NCBI GenBank assembly: GCA_936924635.1
Contig: CAKZHP010000049.1
Span: forward strand, 1 to 48,636
Direction: 5' to 3'
DNA length: 48,636 bases
Source: an uncultured Propionibacteriaceae bacterium
GTDB lineage: Bacteria > Actinomycetota > Actinomycetes > Propionibacteriales > Propionibacteriaceae
Below, in pieces: positions 16,583 through 24,835 of the stretch (the stretch's first letter is position 1; each line of letters begins with the position of its first letter). A model generated the notes under the pieces. That model was not told the origin of the DNA and searched no databases. It saw only the letters and a list, made by a program, of their open reading frames with translations. Made by a program: the position numbers and the translations under genes.

Positions 16583-16673
16583 ACAACAGCCACGGCAGAG
16601 CCTTCTGGCACGTCGAGACGGGGTCGCGAAGGAGCGTTCCTCCCGGCACGAGCGAGAGTCCGCTCGGCTATCC

Positions 16674-17492
16674 CTACCGGCGGGTCAGCACCACCGTCGC
16701 CTGGCCGCCCCGGCCAGCGGTGTCGATGTAGTCCAAGATCTCGTCGGAGGTCGCCTCGATGGCGCCCCCGGCGCGCAGGTAACGCAGGGTGAACTGCGAC
16801 TCCCACTCGCGCAGCACCTCCAGCGGCGACAGGTCGCGGTCGAGGAGGTTCTGCGGCTCCATCTCCAGAGCGATCACGATGCCGGGCGAGCGGGCGATGA
16901 GGCCCCTCATGCCGCGCAGCACGTCGGGCTCGTACCCCTGCACGTCGATCTTCACCAGGTCCACCGGGCCCTCGACGGCGTCGTCGGCGGTGGTGACCGC
17001 GATCACGGCCCGGTGCGGCACCCGGTCGGTGAGCGTGCGGGCATCGCCCACGTTGGTGACGGCGGCCTCGATCCCGGCCGTGCCCTTGCTCTCCCCGAAC
17101 CCGGCCGGGATCACCTCGACCTCGGCGTCGACGCCCCAGAGGTTCATGCGCAGCAGCGGCTGCACCACCGGGTTCGGCTCGACGGCGATCACCCGCGTGG
17201 CACCTGACCGGGTCGCCACCAGGCGCGAGAAGTACCCCAGGGCCGCGCCGATGTCGAGGAACGTGCTGCCCCGACGCGCCGCCGAGAGCAGGAACTGCCC
17301 GAGCTCGGGCTCCCAGGTGCCGTATGTCTCCAGGTACTGCCTCATCACGCCGTCGCCGGCCGGGAACCAGACCGGGCCCGCGTCGGTGTCGATCTGGATG
17401 GCTGGCTCGCCCAGGTAGGAGGCCGGCACCCCGCCGGCGGCGCGCGCCTGCGTGGGCGCGGGAGCGGGGGCCTGCTGCCGGAAGAGCTTCAT
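16674..17492 (-). CDS. FkbM-family methyltransferase
   Basis: The 272-residue protein has a SAM-binding core with STFLDIGAALGYFSRLVA (motif I, about 95-112), VIAVEPNPVVQPLL, and the family C-terminal part DLVKIDVQGYEPDVLRGM. FkbM enzymes O-methylate sugars or other hydroxyl groups, and many lie in glycan loci. Its N-terminal 30 residues are Ala/Pro-rich and probably disordered. ATG 17492 follows TAGGAGAC, where the ribosome site overlaps the stop of the upstream glycosyltransferase, so it is the last gene of a four-gene operon running from 20949 to 16674. Confidence 0.85.
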   Translation of the reverse strand: MKLFRQQAPAPAPTQARAAGGVPASYLGEPAIQIDTDAGPVWFPAGDGVMRQYLETYGTWEPELGQFLLSAARRGSTFLDIGAALGYFSRLVATRSGATRVIAVEPNPVVQPLLRMNLWGVDAEVEVIPAGFGESKGTAGIEAAVTNVGDARTLTDRVPHRAVIAVTTADDAVEGPVDLVKIDVQGYEPDVLRGMRGLIARSPGIVIALEMEPQNLLDRDLSPLEVLREWESQFTLRYLRAGGAIEATSDEILDYIDTAGRGGQATVVLTRR

Positions 17493-17501
17493 GTCCGTCT
17501 C

Positions 17502-18647
17502 CTAGACGCGGGTGGGGTAGACGTACGCATCTCGTGAGTCGGTGACCGAGGAGCGCACCTCGTCGGCAGCCCGGCCCCGGGCGGCCACGACCACGCGGGC
17601 CGGGGCCGAGCCCAGCACCGACTCCAGGTGCGCCACCGGGTTGGCGTCGGGGATCGTCTCGTCCCACACGAACCCGCGGTGCTCGATGCGCGCCGAGCGT
17701 CCGTCGCTGGCGACGACGCAGTTCACCTCGCCACCCTCGGGAGCCTTGACGGGCATGTCGGTCACCTCGATGACGTACCCGTGGGAGCGGACCGCGTCCA
17801 GCAGGATCTGGCGCACCGCCTCGAGGTTGGCCTTCTCGATCTGCTGGCTGGACTGGAACGCGTGCACCTGGTCACGGAACATCGGGTAGCGCAGGTCGAT
17901 GATCGCCTCGTTCTGCGGCACGGTAGTATGGCCCTCGCTGAGCAGGCCGGCCGACACGTTGGAGCCGCCCCCCTGGTGGTAGACGAAGGTGCCGATCGCG
18001 AGCAGGTTGCGGAAGCCCCCCTGCCGCGCCCGGAGCGACCAGTCGATCTCCTCGCAGTAGCCCCGTCCGTACACGGGGTCCATCAGCCCGACCTCACGCA
18101 CCATCGCGGTGGGGATCAGGATGGAGAACGAGATGCCGGCAGGGATGTCGATGCACGCGCCGCCGAAGGCGTCGTCGACGACACCGGCGATCCCATCGAC
18201 GATCTCCTGGGTGTTGAGGTGCAGGTCGGGTGCCTCGTTGGCCAGGGAGTAGATGGAGACGTTGTTGCTCCACGCCGTGACCGATCCGACCGGGTCGCCC
18301 GGGTGGTCGAGCCCGCGCTTCAGCGCGGCGACCAGGCCCAGGGGCACGATGATGTCGGAGTTCGCGATCACGACGTTGTCGTAGCCCTCCACGACCGCCG
18401 TACGCAGCCCGAGGTTGACGTTGCGCGGGATGCCGAGGTTGCGCGGGGTGCAGTAGTAGCGGACGCCGAGCTCCCGGCACAGCCCGGCCAGCTCCTCGCT
18501 CCAGCCGGGCTCGGGGCTGGCGTCGTCGAGGATCAGCAGGTCGACGCTGCCGTCGGCCTCAGCCATGCGCAGCACCGACCGGATCGCGCGCGGCACGAAC
18601 GCACGGCCGTTGTAGACCGTGATGCAGAAGAGGGTGCGGCCCTTCAT
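17502..18647 (-). CDS. GT2-like glycosyltransferase
   Basis: The 381-residue protein has a GT-A domain (FCITVYNGRAFVPRAI, LLILDDASPEPGW, CTPRNLGIPRNVNLGL, VVIANSDIIVP, and GRGYCEEIDWSLRARQGG) in the first 230 residues. The C-terminal 150 residues (from FQSSQQIEKANLEAV) are not a standard GT2 part and include a beta-rich segment with DGRSARIEHRGFVW. The start ATG 18647 shares its A with the upstream stop codon (TGATG), so translation is coupled to the coiled-coil gene. The sugar and acceptor are unknown; it belongs with the neighbouring GT4 and FkbM genes. Confidence 0.83.
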   Translation of the reverse strand: MKGRTLFCITVYNGRAFVPRAIRSVLRMAEADGSVDLLILDDASPEPGWSEELAGLCRELGVRYYCTPRNLGIPRNVNLGLRTAVVEGYDNVVIANSDIIVPLGLVAALKRGLDHPGDPVGSVTAWSNNVSIYSLANEAPDLHLNTQEIVDGIAGVVDDAFGGACIDIPAGISFSILIPTAMVREVGLMDPVYGRGYCEEIDWSLRARQGGFRNLLAIGTFVYHQGGGSNVSAGLLSEGHTTVPQNEAIIDLRYPMFRDQVHAFQSSQQIEKANLEAVRQILLDAVRSHGYVIEVTDMPVKAPEGGEVNCVVASDGRSARIEHRGFVWDETIPDANPVAHLESVLGSAPARVVVAARGRAADEVRSSVTDSRDAYVYPTRV

Positions 18648-18973
18648 CAGACGTTGCGCAGCCGGGACGCCATCCGGCGCAGCTTGCGGTAGCCGCGCAC
18701 CGGGATGCTGGCGGGGAGGGGCGCCGCCGGCGGTGGCACCTGCGCCGCCTGCAGCGCGGCGGTGAGGTTGTCGACGTTGGTCTCGGCCTGGGCGCAGCGC
18801 AGCTTCCACTGCCCCAGGTCGGCGCGGAGCTGCACAACCTCGGTGCTCAGGTTCGTGACCCGGCTGGCGAGGTCGATCACGCGGGCGTTGGCCACCTCGA
18901 AGTCGAGGAGCGCCTGCTCGAGGTTGACCCGGTCGATGCTGGCATCGGCCCCGGTCGGTCCGGTCGCTGTCAC
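18647..18973 (-). CDS. Small coiled-coil protein within the glycosyltransferase operon
   Basis: The 108-residue protein has no recognisable enzyme domain. Residues about 15-68 show heptad spacing of Leu/Val/Ile (LEQALLDFEVANARVIDLA, then VTNLSTEVVQLRADLGQW), so a coiled coil is likely. A Pro/Ala linker (PPPAAPLPASIP) leads to a basic tail, RGYRKLRRMASRLRNV, that could bind membrane or an acidic partner. GTG 18973 overlaps the upstream GT4 stop as GTGA, and its own stop overlaps the next start. Tight coupling on both sides suggests it works with the two glycosyltransferases as an adaptor or length-setting factor; that is inference. Confidence 0.75.
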   Translation of the reverse strand: MTATGPTGADASIDRVNLEQALLDFEVANARVIDLASRVTNLSTEVVQLRADLGQWKLRCAQAETNVDNLTAALQAAQVPPPAAPLPASIPVRGYRKLRRMASRLRNV

Positions 18974-20949
18974 TGCGCACCTTCCTGTGGTGAGTCGGTC
19001 TGAGCCCGGAGGGCGGGCTTGGAGAGCACGTCGAGGAACACCGAGACCAGGGAGTCGCCCATGCGCTCCCAGGTGTAACGCCCGACATCGGTCAGCGTGG
19101 ACCGCACCTGCTGCGCGGCCACCGCCGGGTCGGTGAGCAGGGTCGCCATCGCGTCGGCCAGCGCCCCCGGCGACCACTCGGCTGCCGTGCCGGGGGCGTC
19201 GCCGAGCAGCTCTTTCAGGGGCCCGAACGGTACCCACACCGTGGGGGTCCCGAAGGAGGCGGCCTCGAACGGCACCAGCCCGAACCCCTCGGCCGAGGTG
19301 GCGTAGAGCACCAGGCTCGCGTGCCGGTAGAGCCAGTTGCGCTCTGGCTCGGTCACGTCGGGGATCACGGTCGGGTGGTCGCCCTGCACCATGAGGGCCG
19401 CCTCCGCGTCGCGCGTCGACCCGGTCGGGACGACCACGCCGGCCATCACCAGCCGGACGTCGTGGCCGCGGTCGCGCAGCTCACGCCAGGCGCGGATGGC
19501 GGTGTCTCGGTTCTTGTGGTCGTAGGAGGCGCCCAGCACCAGGATGAAGGGCTCGGCCCCCCACCCGACGCGCGCCAGGTCGGCCGGGAAGCTCTCGGAG
19601 AGGTCGCCGCCGATGTGGTCGGTGCCGTTCTCGACCACGTACAGGCGGTCGTCGGCGATCGGCAGCCGTGCCTTCTGCACCATCGAGCGCACGTCGTGGG
19701 TGATGACCACCATGCCGTCCAGCCGCGACGCGGAGATCCGCATGGAGTCGCGGTAGTACATCCAGTCGTCGGCCGTGGGGTGGTAGGAGCCGTTCTCGAA
19801 CGCGATCATGTCGTGCGTCGTCGCCACGACGCGGGCGGCCAGGGCGTGCCACTCGTCCCACGGCAGGGCGCCGGCCGGCTGGTACGGCCGGTGCAGGATG
19901 TCGAGGTCGTGCCCGGCGCCGGTGAACGAGAGGCCGTCGAGCGAGCAGACGCGTACGCCCTGGTGGTGCAGCACCTCCCACGCGTACCCCGGGATCTGGC
20001 CGCCGGGCGTGCCCACGACGAGCTCGCGCACCATGGGGTGCTGGCGCAGCGCGTCGAGCTGGGCCAGGAGCGTCACCTGGGTGCCCATCTGGAACGGGCC
20101 GAGGGTGGCGGCCTCCACCAGCACCCGGATGCCGTACGTCTTGGCGCGCGCCCAGCGGGCGGCGTCACGGAGCGGGGTCTGCATGCGACCGCGCTCCTCG
20201 TCGTAGGCAGTGAGCAGCAGCGGGTGCCGCGCCTCCAGCCAGGCCCGGGGCTCGGCCTCGCCGAGCGGGTCGGTCTGGTCGGCGAAGTAGGGGCGGAAGA
20301 CGTACGTGGTGGGGTCGAGCACGTTGCGGAACCCCTTGCGGATGCCCCGCATCGCGAAGTCCAGGACGGCGAGCGCGGGCCGCGCGTCGCGCAGGGGGCC
20401 GAGCGAACGGAGCGCGACCGTCGACAGCACCACCGCGGCGCCCGTGGGCAGGGGGATCGGCACGTCGGTGGGCTCGCCGAACGCCTCCCGCAGGGCGCTC
20501 GTCAGCGTGGTCTCGCTCCACCCCGGGTCGATCACGGCCTGGGGCCGATCGGGGTCGGGGAAGGTCAGGTAGTTCGCGTTGTTGGAGAAGAAGGAGACGG
20601 TGGCGATGCGGATGTCGCTGTCGCAGATCGTGGTGGCGGAGGTGAACGCGTCCCCCGGCAGCAGCACCGGGTGCAGCAGCAACGCGACGGCCTGCCAGCC
20701 ACGCGCCCCGGCGTTCCTCGTCCACTCCGACAGCGACATCTCGCTGACGGTGGCACCCAGCGGCTCCAGGAGCTCTCGGGCGAGGTCCTGGCCCTCGGCG
20801 GTGATGACATGCACCTCGGCACCGGTGGCGACGGCGGAGGCGACGCTCGCCACCCAGTGCGTGGCCGGTCGATCGAGCACCGCCAGCACGGCCGTCCCGG
20901 CGCGGCGGTCGTCGTCGGCCACGGCCGTCTCCCCCTGCATGCGCGTCAC
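18970..20949 (-). CDS. GT4-type glycosyltransferase with a long N-terminal extension
   Basis: The 659-residue protein ends in a GT-B fold of the GT4 group: RLYVVENGTDHIGGD, PFILVLGASYDHKNRDTAI, VIPDVTEPERNWLYRHASLVLYA cut here, and the nucleotide-binding SAEGFGLVPFEAASFGTP. The first 250 residues are not part of a usual GT4 enzyme and include VLAVLDRPATHWVASVASA and VSFFSNNANYLTFPD; they may be a degenerate second glycosyltransferase-like domain. GTG 20949 and ATG 20940 are both possible; a TATAGG box (20955-20950) lies 9 bases before the ATG. It heads the operon with the coiled-coil, GT2 and FkbM genes. Confidence 0.85.
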   Translation of the reverse strand: MTRMQGETAVADDDRRAGTAVLAVLDRPATHWVASVASAVATGAEVHVITAEGQDLARELLEPLGATVSEMSLSEWTRNAGARGWQAVALLLHPVLLPGDAFTSATTICDSDIRIATVSFFSNNANYLTFPDPDRPQAVIDPGWSETTLTSALREAFGEPTDVPIPLPTGAAVVLSTVALRSLGPLRDARPALAVLDFAMRGIRKGFRNVLDPTTYVFRPYFADQTDPLGEAEPRAWLEARHPLLLTAYDEERGRMQTPLRDAARWARAKTYGIRVLVEAATLGPFQMGTQVTLLAQLDALRQHPMVRELVVGTPGGQIPGYAWEVLHHQGVRVCSLDGLSFTGAGHDLDILHRPYQPAGALPWDEWHALAARVVATTHDMIAFENGSYHPTADDWMYYRDSMRISASRLDGMVVITHDVRSMVQKARLPIADDRLYVVENGTDHIGGDLSESFPADLARVGWGAEPFILVLGASYDHKNRDTAIRAWRELRDRGHDVRLVMAGVVVPTGSTRDAEAALMVQGDHPTVIPDVTEPERNWLYRHASLVLYATSAEGFGLVPFEAASFGTPTVWVPFGPLKELLGDAPGTAAEWSPGALADAMATLLTDPAVAAQQVRSTLTDVGRYTWERMGDSLVSVFLDVLSKPALRAQTDSPQEGAQ

Positions 20950-21017
20950 CCTATATGAGCAGCATCCGGCTCCGAGGAACCCCGGCGAGCCAGCTCGCCC
21001 CCGCCCAAGCGCCCAGC

Positions 21018-21068
21018 GGCGCCGGGCGGGCCAGGCCTCCCCCGCGGGGCACCTGGCCCGCCGGCGCC
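21018..21068 (-). terminator. Long GC hairpin downstream of the Tat-exported protein gene
   Basis: An 18-base arm (21018-21035, ending GGGCGGGCCAGG) pairs with 21052-21068 (CCTGGCCCGCCGGCGCC) with a single bulged G. It follows the stop at 21100 by about 30 bases on the minus strand. Confidence 0.7.
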
Positions 21069-21099
21069 ACTGGAGCGAGCGTTCCGGCGACCGGAGGGA

Positions 21100-21642
21100 T
21101 CAGAGCACGGTGACGTGCACGTGGTCCATGTGGTTGGCGGTGGCGCTGCCACGGTCGGCCATGTCGCGCCAGCCCTCGCGGGAGCGCGAGACGTTCCAGA
21201 TGCGCTGCCGCCAGATCACGTACGACACCCCGAGCCGGCCTGCGCTGTTCTGCAGGTGCGCCGCGATGGCGTTGCCCAGCGCGATGCCGGAGGCCGACGT
21301 CGGCGAGGGGATCATGAAGTCGAGCGCGTGGCCGCTCGGGTGGTCCGGCAGCGAGTCGGGGCGGACGCCGCCGACCTCGGTGATCCGCGGGAACGCGGCC
21401 AGGATCTCGGCGCGGACGGCGAGCGCGCGGGCCGTGAGGCCGGCGGTGCCCGTCCCCGAGGACGAGCCGGTCGTGGTCCGCGACCCGGACGTCGTCCGGG
21501 TGGACGAGCTCGACGACCGGCGGCGATCGGTGCGCGAGGAGCTGCGCGGGGCAGCGGATGCCTCGGCTGCGCCGACCGTGAGGAGGGCGCCCGCGCCGGC
21601 AACGACGCCGAGGGCACGGCGACGGTTCATGGATGGGGTCAT
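21100..21642 (-). CDS. Tat-exported peptidase-like protein (VldE/ARB_07466-type C-terminal domain)
   Basis: The 180-residue protein opens with MTPSMNRRRALGVVAGAG and a hydrophobic stretch to AEASA, a twin-arginine export signal cleaved near residue 32. A Ser/Thr/Arg-rich linker (about 33-62) follows. The C-terminal domain has ITEVGGVRPDSLPDHPSGHALDF cut here, with SGHALDFMIP and HMDHVHVTV supplying His/Asp ligands in the arrangement of M15/LAS-like metallopeptidases. A cell-wall peptidase or wall-binding role is likely but not proven. ATG 21642 has a GAAGGAG site. The upstream region carries three CTGAGAG repeats that may control it. Confidence 0.8.
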   Translation of the reverse strand: MTPSMNRRRALGVVAGAGALLTVGAAEASAAPRSSSRTDRRRSSSSSTRTTSGSRTTTGSSSGTGTAGLTARALAVRAEILAAFPRITEVGGVRPDSLPDHPSGHALDFMIPSPTSASGIALGNAIAAHLQNSAGRLGVSYVIWRQRIWNVSRSREGWRDMADRGSATANHMDHVHVTVL

Positions 21643-21730
21643 GCTGGTCTCCTTCGTGTGCGAGGGCCGGGGCCCTCGGAGCCACCCGTCAGGGAAGTGC
21701 GGGTGGCTCGCCGGAGACCGTACGTCCAAC

Positions 21731-21777
21731 CTGAGAGAAAACCCAACTTTTCCTGAGAGATTCACAGAAACTGAGAG
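21731..21777. promoter_or_regulatory. Three CTGAGAG direct repeats in an AT-rich divergent promoter region
   Basis: CTGAGAG occurs at 21731-21737, 21753-21759 and 21771-21777, spaced 22 and 18 bases, in the most AT-rich stretch nearby (GAGAGAAAACCCAACTTTTC). Repeats 22 bases apart lie on the same helix face, as in sites of OmpR/PhoB-type regulators. They lie between the Tat-exported protein gene and the DUF4032 gene. Confidence 0.55.
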
Positions 21778-21894
21778 GGTCCTGTGTCCGTCCGTCCCCC
21801 GGGACTCAGCCTCCGGGGCGGCCTCGTTCCTCAACCTGGGCAGGGATCCCGTGGCAACTCCGTGCGGTCCACGCGTGCACCCGACCGGGCGTGT

Positions 21895-21900
21895 CAGACT
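21895..21900 (+). promoter_or_regulatory. -10 box for the leaderless DUF4032 gene
   Basis: CAGACT, six bases before GTG 21907. Confidence 0.5.
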
Positions 21901-21906
21901 TGCCGC

Positions 21907-23289
21907 GTGCCCCGGTTCGTCTCAGCCAGACCCGACTCGCGTCTGATCCCGCTGCCCTGGGGCACGCCGCTGGCCGAGTGGCCGACCGAGCACCTGGTCG
22001 CCCTCCCCCGCGGCATCTCGCGCCACGTCGTGCGCTTCATCCGGGTCGGCTCCAGCGTGTACGCGGCGAAGGAGGTGATCGAGCACCTCGCGCTCCACGA
22101 GTACCGCCTGCTGCACGACCTGATGCGCATCGGCACGCCGGCCGTGGAGCCCATGGGCGTGGTCACCCAGCGCGTCGCCGACGACGGCACGCCGCTCGAC
22201 CCCATCCTCATCACCCGGCACCTGCAGTTCTCGCTCCCCTACCGCTCGCTGTTCTCCCAGCACGTGCGGCAGGAGACGGTGACCCGCCTCGTCGACGCGA
22301 TGGTGGTGCTGCTCGCGCGCCTGCACCTGATCGGGTTCCTGTGGGGCGACGTGTCGCTGTCGAACATCCTGTTCCGCCGCGACGCCGGCATGTTCGCCGC
22401 ATACCTGGTGGACGCCGAGACCGGTGAGCTGCACGACCAGCTCACCGACGGCCAGCGCGAGCACGACCTCGTGGTGGCCCGCACCAACCTCTTCGGCGAC
22501 TTCTGCGACCTGCAGGCCGGCGGCATGCTCGAGGAGAACCTCGACCCGCTGCAGCTGGTCGAGATGGTGGAGCTGCGCTACCGCGAGCTGTGGGCCGAGC
22601 TGACCGGCGCCGAGGAGTTCTCCGGGTCCGAGCTGGGGCGGATCGAGGGCCGCGTACGACGCCTCAACGCACTCGGCTTCGACGTGGCAGAGCTCGACAT
22701 CCAGACCAACGCCGACTCCTCGGTCATCAAGATCCAGCCCAAGGTGGTCGACGCGGGGCACCACTCGCGGCGCCTGCTGAGGCTCACCGGGCTGGACACC
22801 GAGGAGAACCAGGCGCGGCGGCTGCTCAACGACCTGGACACCTACCGGGCGCGCACGGGCCGGCAGCACATCGACGAGGCGATCGTCGCCCACGAGTGGC
22901 TGACCGACGTGTTCGAGCCGGTGATCACGATCATCCCCGCCGAGCTGCGCGCCAAGCGTGAGCCGGCGCAGATCTACCACGAGGTGCTCGACTACCGCTG
23001 GTACCAGTCGCAGCGAGAGAACCGCGACGTGCCGCTCACCGAGGCCACCTGGGGCTACATCAACGACGTGCTGCGGGCGCTGCCCGACGAGGCGCTCTCG
23101 TCGGAGGCCCTGGTGCCGCTGGACTCCCGGCGCGCGGTCGACCCCTTCGACCCCTCCAAGGGGTTCGTCGACGCCGACGAGCCCGAGACCCCGCCCCACG
23201 ACCCGTGGGAGGACGGGGTCGAGGAGGAGGACGTCGCCCCCAGCGGTTTCCTGGACATCGCCGCGCTCCGGGCGAGGGCCAAGGGCTGA
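21907..23289 (+). CDS. DUF4032 protein, lipopolysaccharide-kinase-like
   Basis: The 460-residue protein has a kinase-like N-terminal half: a Lys in SSVYAAKEVIEHLALHEY, a catalytic-loop-like segment LIGFLWGDVSLSNILFRRD (about 139-157) with the D-x-x-x-x-N pattern, and YLVDAETGE as the metal-binding DxE-like piece. The C-terminal half (DUF4032, from about 235) ends in an acidic Pro-rich tail. Such proteins are conserved in actinobacteria; substrate is unknown and could be a small sugar or a protein. GTG 21907 fits the CAGACT box exactly and no ribosome site is present, so translation is probably leaderless. Confidence 0.85.
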   Translation: MPRFVSARPDSRLIPLPWGTPLAEWPTEHLVALPRGISRHVVRFIRVGSSVYAAKEVIEHLALHEYRLLHDLMRIGTPAVEPMGVVTQRVADDGTPLDPILITRHLQFSLPYRSLFSQHVRQETVTRLVDAMVVLLARLHLIGFLWGDVSLSNILFRRDAGMFAAYLVDAETGELHDQLTDGQREHDLVVARTNLFGDFCDLQAGGMLEENLDPLQLVEMVELRYRELWAELTGAEEFSGSELGRIEGRVRRLNALGFDVAELDIQTNADSSVIKIQPKVVDAGHHSRRLLRLTGLDTEENQARRLLNDLDTYRARTGRQHIDEAIVAHEWLTDVFEPVITIIPAELRAKREPAQIYHEVLDYRWYQSQRENRDVPLTEATWGYINDVLRALPDEALSSEALVPLDSRRAVDPFDPSKGFVDADEPETPPHDPWEDGVEEEDVAPSGFLDIAALRARAKG

Positions 23290-23308
23290 CTTTCCGCTGA
23301 CTGAGCAA

Positions 23309-23336
23309 AGATCCCCTGAGCTCGCGAAGGGGATCT
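23309..23336 (+). terminator. Hairpin after the DUF4032 gene
   Basis: AGATCCCC (23309-23316) and GGGGATCT (23329-23336) form a perfect 8-bp stem 20 bases after the stop. Confidence 0.7.
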
Positions 23337-23419
23337 GCGTCGAAGTCCGGCGTGGCCGAGCGGAGCGAGGCGGGGCCGCCCAGGCCGTCGTCATGCTGGG
23401 CGCCTCGAAGCGTCGCCCG

Positions 23420-23425
23420 TAGACT
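23420..23425 (+). promoter_or_regulatory. -10 box for leaderless cysS
   Basis: TAGACT, six bases before GTG 23432. Confidence 0.6.
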
Positions 23426-23431
23426 GCGGCG

Positions 23432-24835
23432 GTGACGTTCCAGCTCTACGACTCCATGACCCGGCAGGTGCGGCCGTTCGAGCCGCTGGTCGAGGGCCAG
23501 GTGTCGATCTACCACTGCGGGCTCACGGTGCAGTCGGCGCCGCACCTGGGGCACATCCGCAAGGAGGTCGTCTTCGACGTGCTGCGGCGGTGGCTGACCG
23601 TGAGCGGCTACCAGGTCAGCGTGGTCGCGAACGTCACCGACATCGACGACAAGATCCTCGCGAAGTCGGCCGAGGCGGGGGTGCCGTGGTTCGCGCACGC
23701 ATACCGCTTCGAGCGTGAGCTGCACGACGCGTACGCGGCGCTGGGGTGCCTGCCCCCCACGTACGAGCCGCGCGCGACCGGCCACATCCCGGAGATGCTG
23801 GAGCTGGTCGCGACGCTGATCGAGAACGGTCATGCGTACGTCGCCGAGGACGGCTCGGGCGACGTGTACTTCGACGTGCGGTCGTGGCCCGCGTACGGCG
23901 AGCTCTCGAACCAGCGCGTCGACGACATGGAGCCGGCGGGCGACGCCGACCCGCGCGGCAAGCGCGACCTGCGCGACTTCGCGCTCTGGAAGGGCTGGAA
24001 GCCGTCGGAGCCGGAGACCGCCTCCTGGCGCAGCGCGTACGGGCGAGGCCGCCCCGGCTGGCACCTGGAGTGCACGGCCATGGCGACGAAGTACCTCGGC
24101 GACCAGTTCGACATCCACGGCGGCGGCCTCGACCTGCGCTTCCCCCACCACGAGAACGAGCTGGCCCAGGCGCGAGCCGCCGGCAAGCCGTTCGCGCGCT
24201 ACTGGATGCACAACGCCTGGGTGACCGCGGCCGGGGAGAAGATGTCGAAGTCGCTCTCCAACGGCGCGCTGGTGAGCGAGGTCGTGAAGGAGCACCCGGC
24301 GCGGGCGGTGCGGTTCTACCTCGCGGCACCCCACTACCGCAGCGCGGTGGACTGGTCGGCCGAGTCGCTGGCCGAGGCGACCGCCTCGCTGGAGCGCATC
24401 GACGGCTTCGTCGACCGGGCGGTCGAGGCCGTGGGCCAGGTCACGAGCGACCCGGGGCGCCTGCCGCAAGGGTTCCGTACGGCGCTCGACGACGACCTCG
24501 CCACGCCGGCGGCGCTGGCCGAGGTGTACGAGGCCGTACGGCAGGGCAACCTCGCCCTGGCCTCCGGTGACACCGAGGCGGTCTCCGCTCGCCTCGTGGA
24601 GGTGCAGAGCATGCTCGACGTGCTCGGGCTGCGCGCCGACGACCCGGCCTGGGCGGCGCAGGGCGACGCGCGCCTGCAGCCGGTGCTCGACGGCGTCATC
24701 ACCGAGCTGCTCAACCAGCGTTCCGCAGCGCGGGCGCGCAAGGACTACGCGGCGGCCGACGGCATCCGCACCACACTGACCACGCTCGGGGTGAGCGTCG
24801 AAGACACCCCGACCGGCGCACGATGGAGCCTCTGA
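23432..24835 (+). CDS. cysS: Cysteine--tRNA ligase
   Basis: CysS charges tRNA-Cys in the cytoplasm. The 467-residue class I synthetase has the HIGH-type motif in YHCGLTVQSAPHLGH (about 27-41), zinc-binding residues in WHLECTAMA and PHHENELAQA, and KMSKS at 270-274. The usual CGPTV is CGLTV here. The C-terminal helical domain (KDYAAADGIRTTL) is normal. It is not the mycothiol ligase MshC, because it has the full CysS length and C-terminal domain. GTG 23432 sits six bases after TAGACT with no ribosome site. Its stop overlaps the rlmB start by one base. Confidence 0.95.
   Translation: MTFQLYDSMTRQVRPFEPLVEGQVSIYHCGLTVQSAPHLGHIRKEVVFDVLRRWLTVSGYQVSVVANVTDIDDKILAKSAEAGVPWFAHAYRFERELHDAYAALGCLPPTYEPRATGHIPEMLELVATLIENGHAYVAEDGSGDVYFDVRSWPAYGELSNQRVDDMEPAGDADPRGKRDLRDFALWKGWKPSEPETASWRSAYGRGRPGWHLECTAMATKYLGDQFDIHGGGLDLRFPHHENELAQARAAGKPFARYWMHNAWVTAAGEKMSKSLSNGALVSEVVKEHPARAVRFYLAAPHYRSAVDWSAESLAEATASLERIDGFVDRAVEAVGQVTSDPGRLPQGFRTALDDDLATPAALAEVYEAVRQGNLALASGDTEAVSARLVEVQSMLDVLGLRADDPAWAAQGDARLQPVLDGVITELLNQRSAARARKDYAAADGIRTTLTTLGVSVEDTPTGARWSL

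Noticed and set aside
23432..24835. MshC mycothiol ligase instead of CysS
   Set aside because: The length and the C-terminal anticodon-binding region match CysS, and rlmB follows as is common for cysS.
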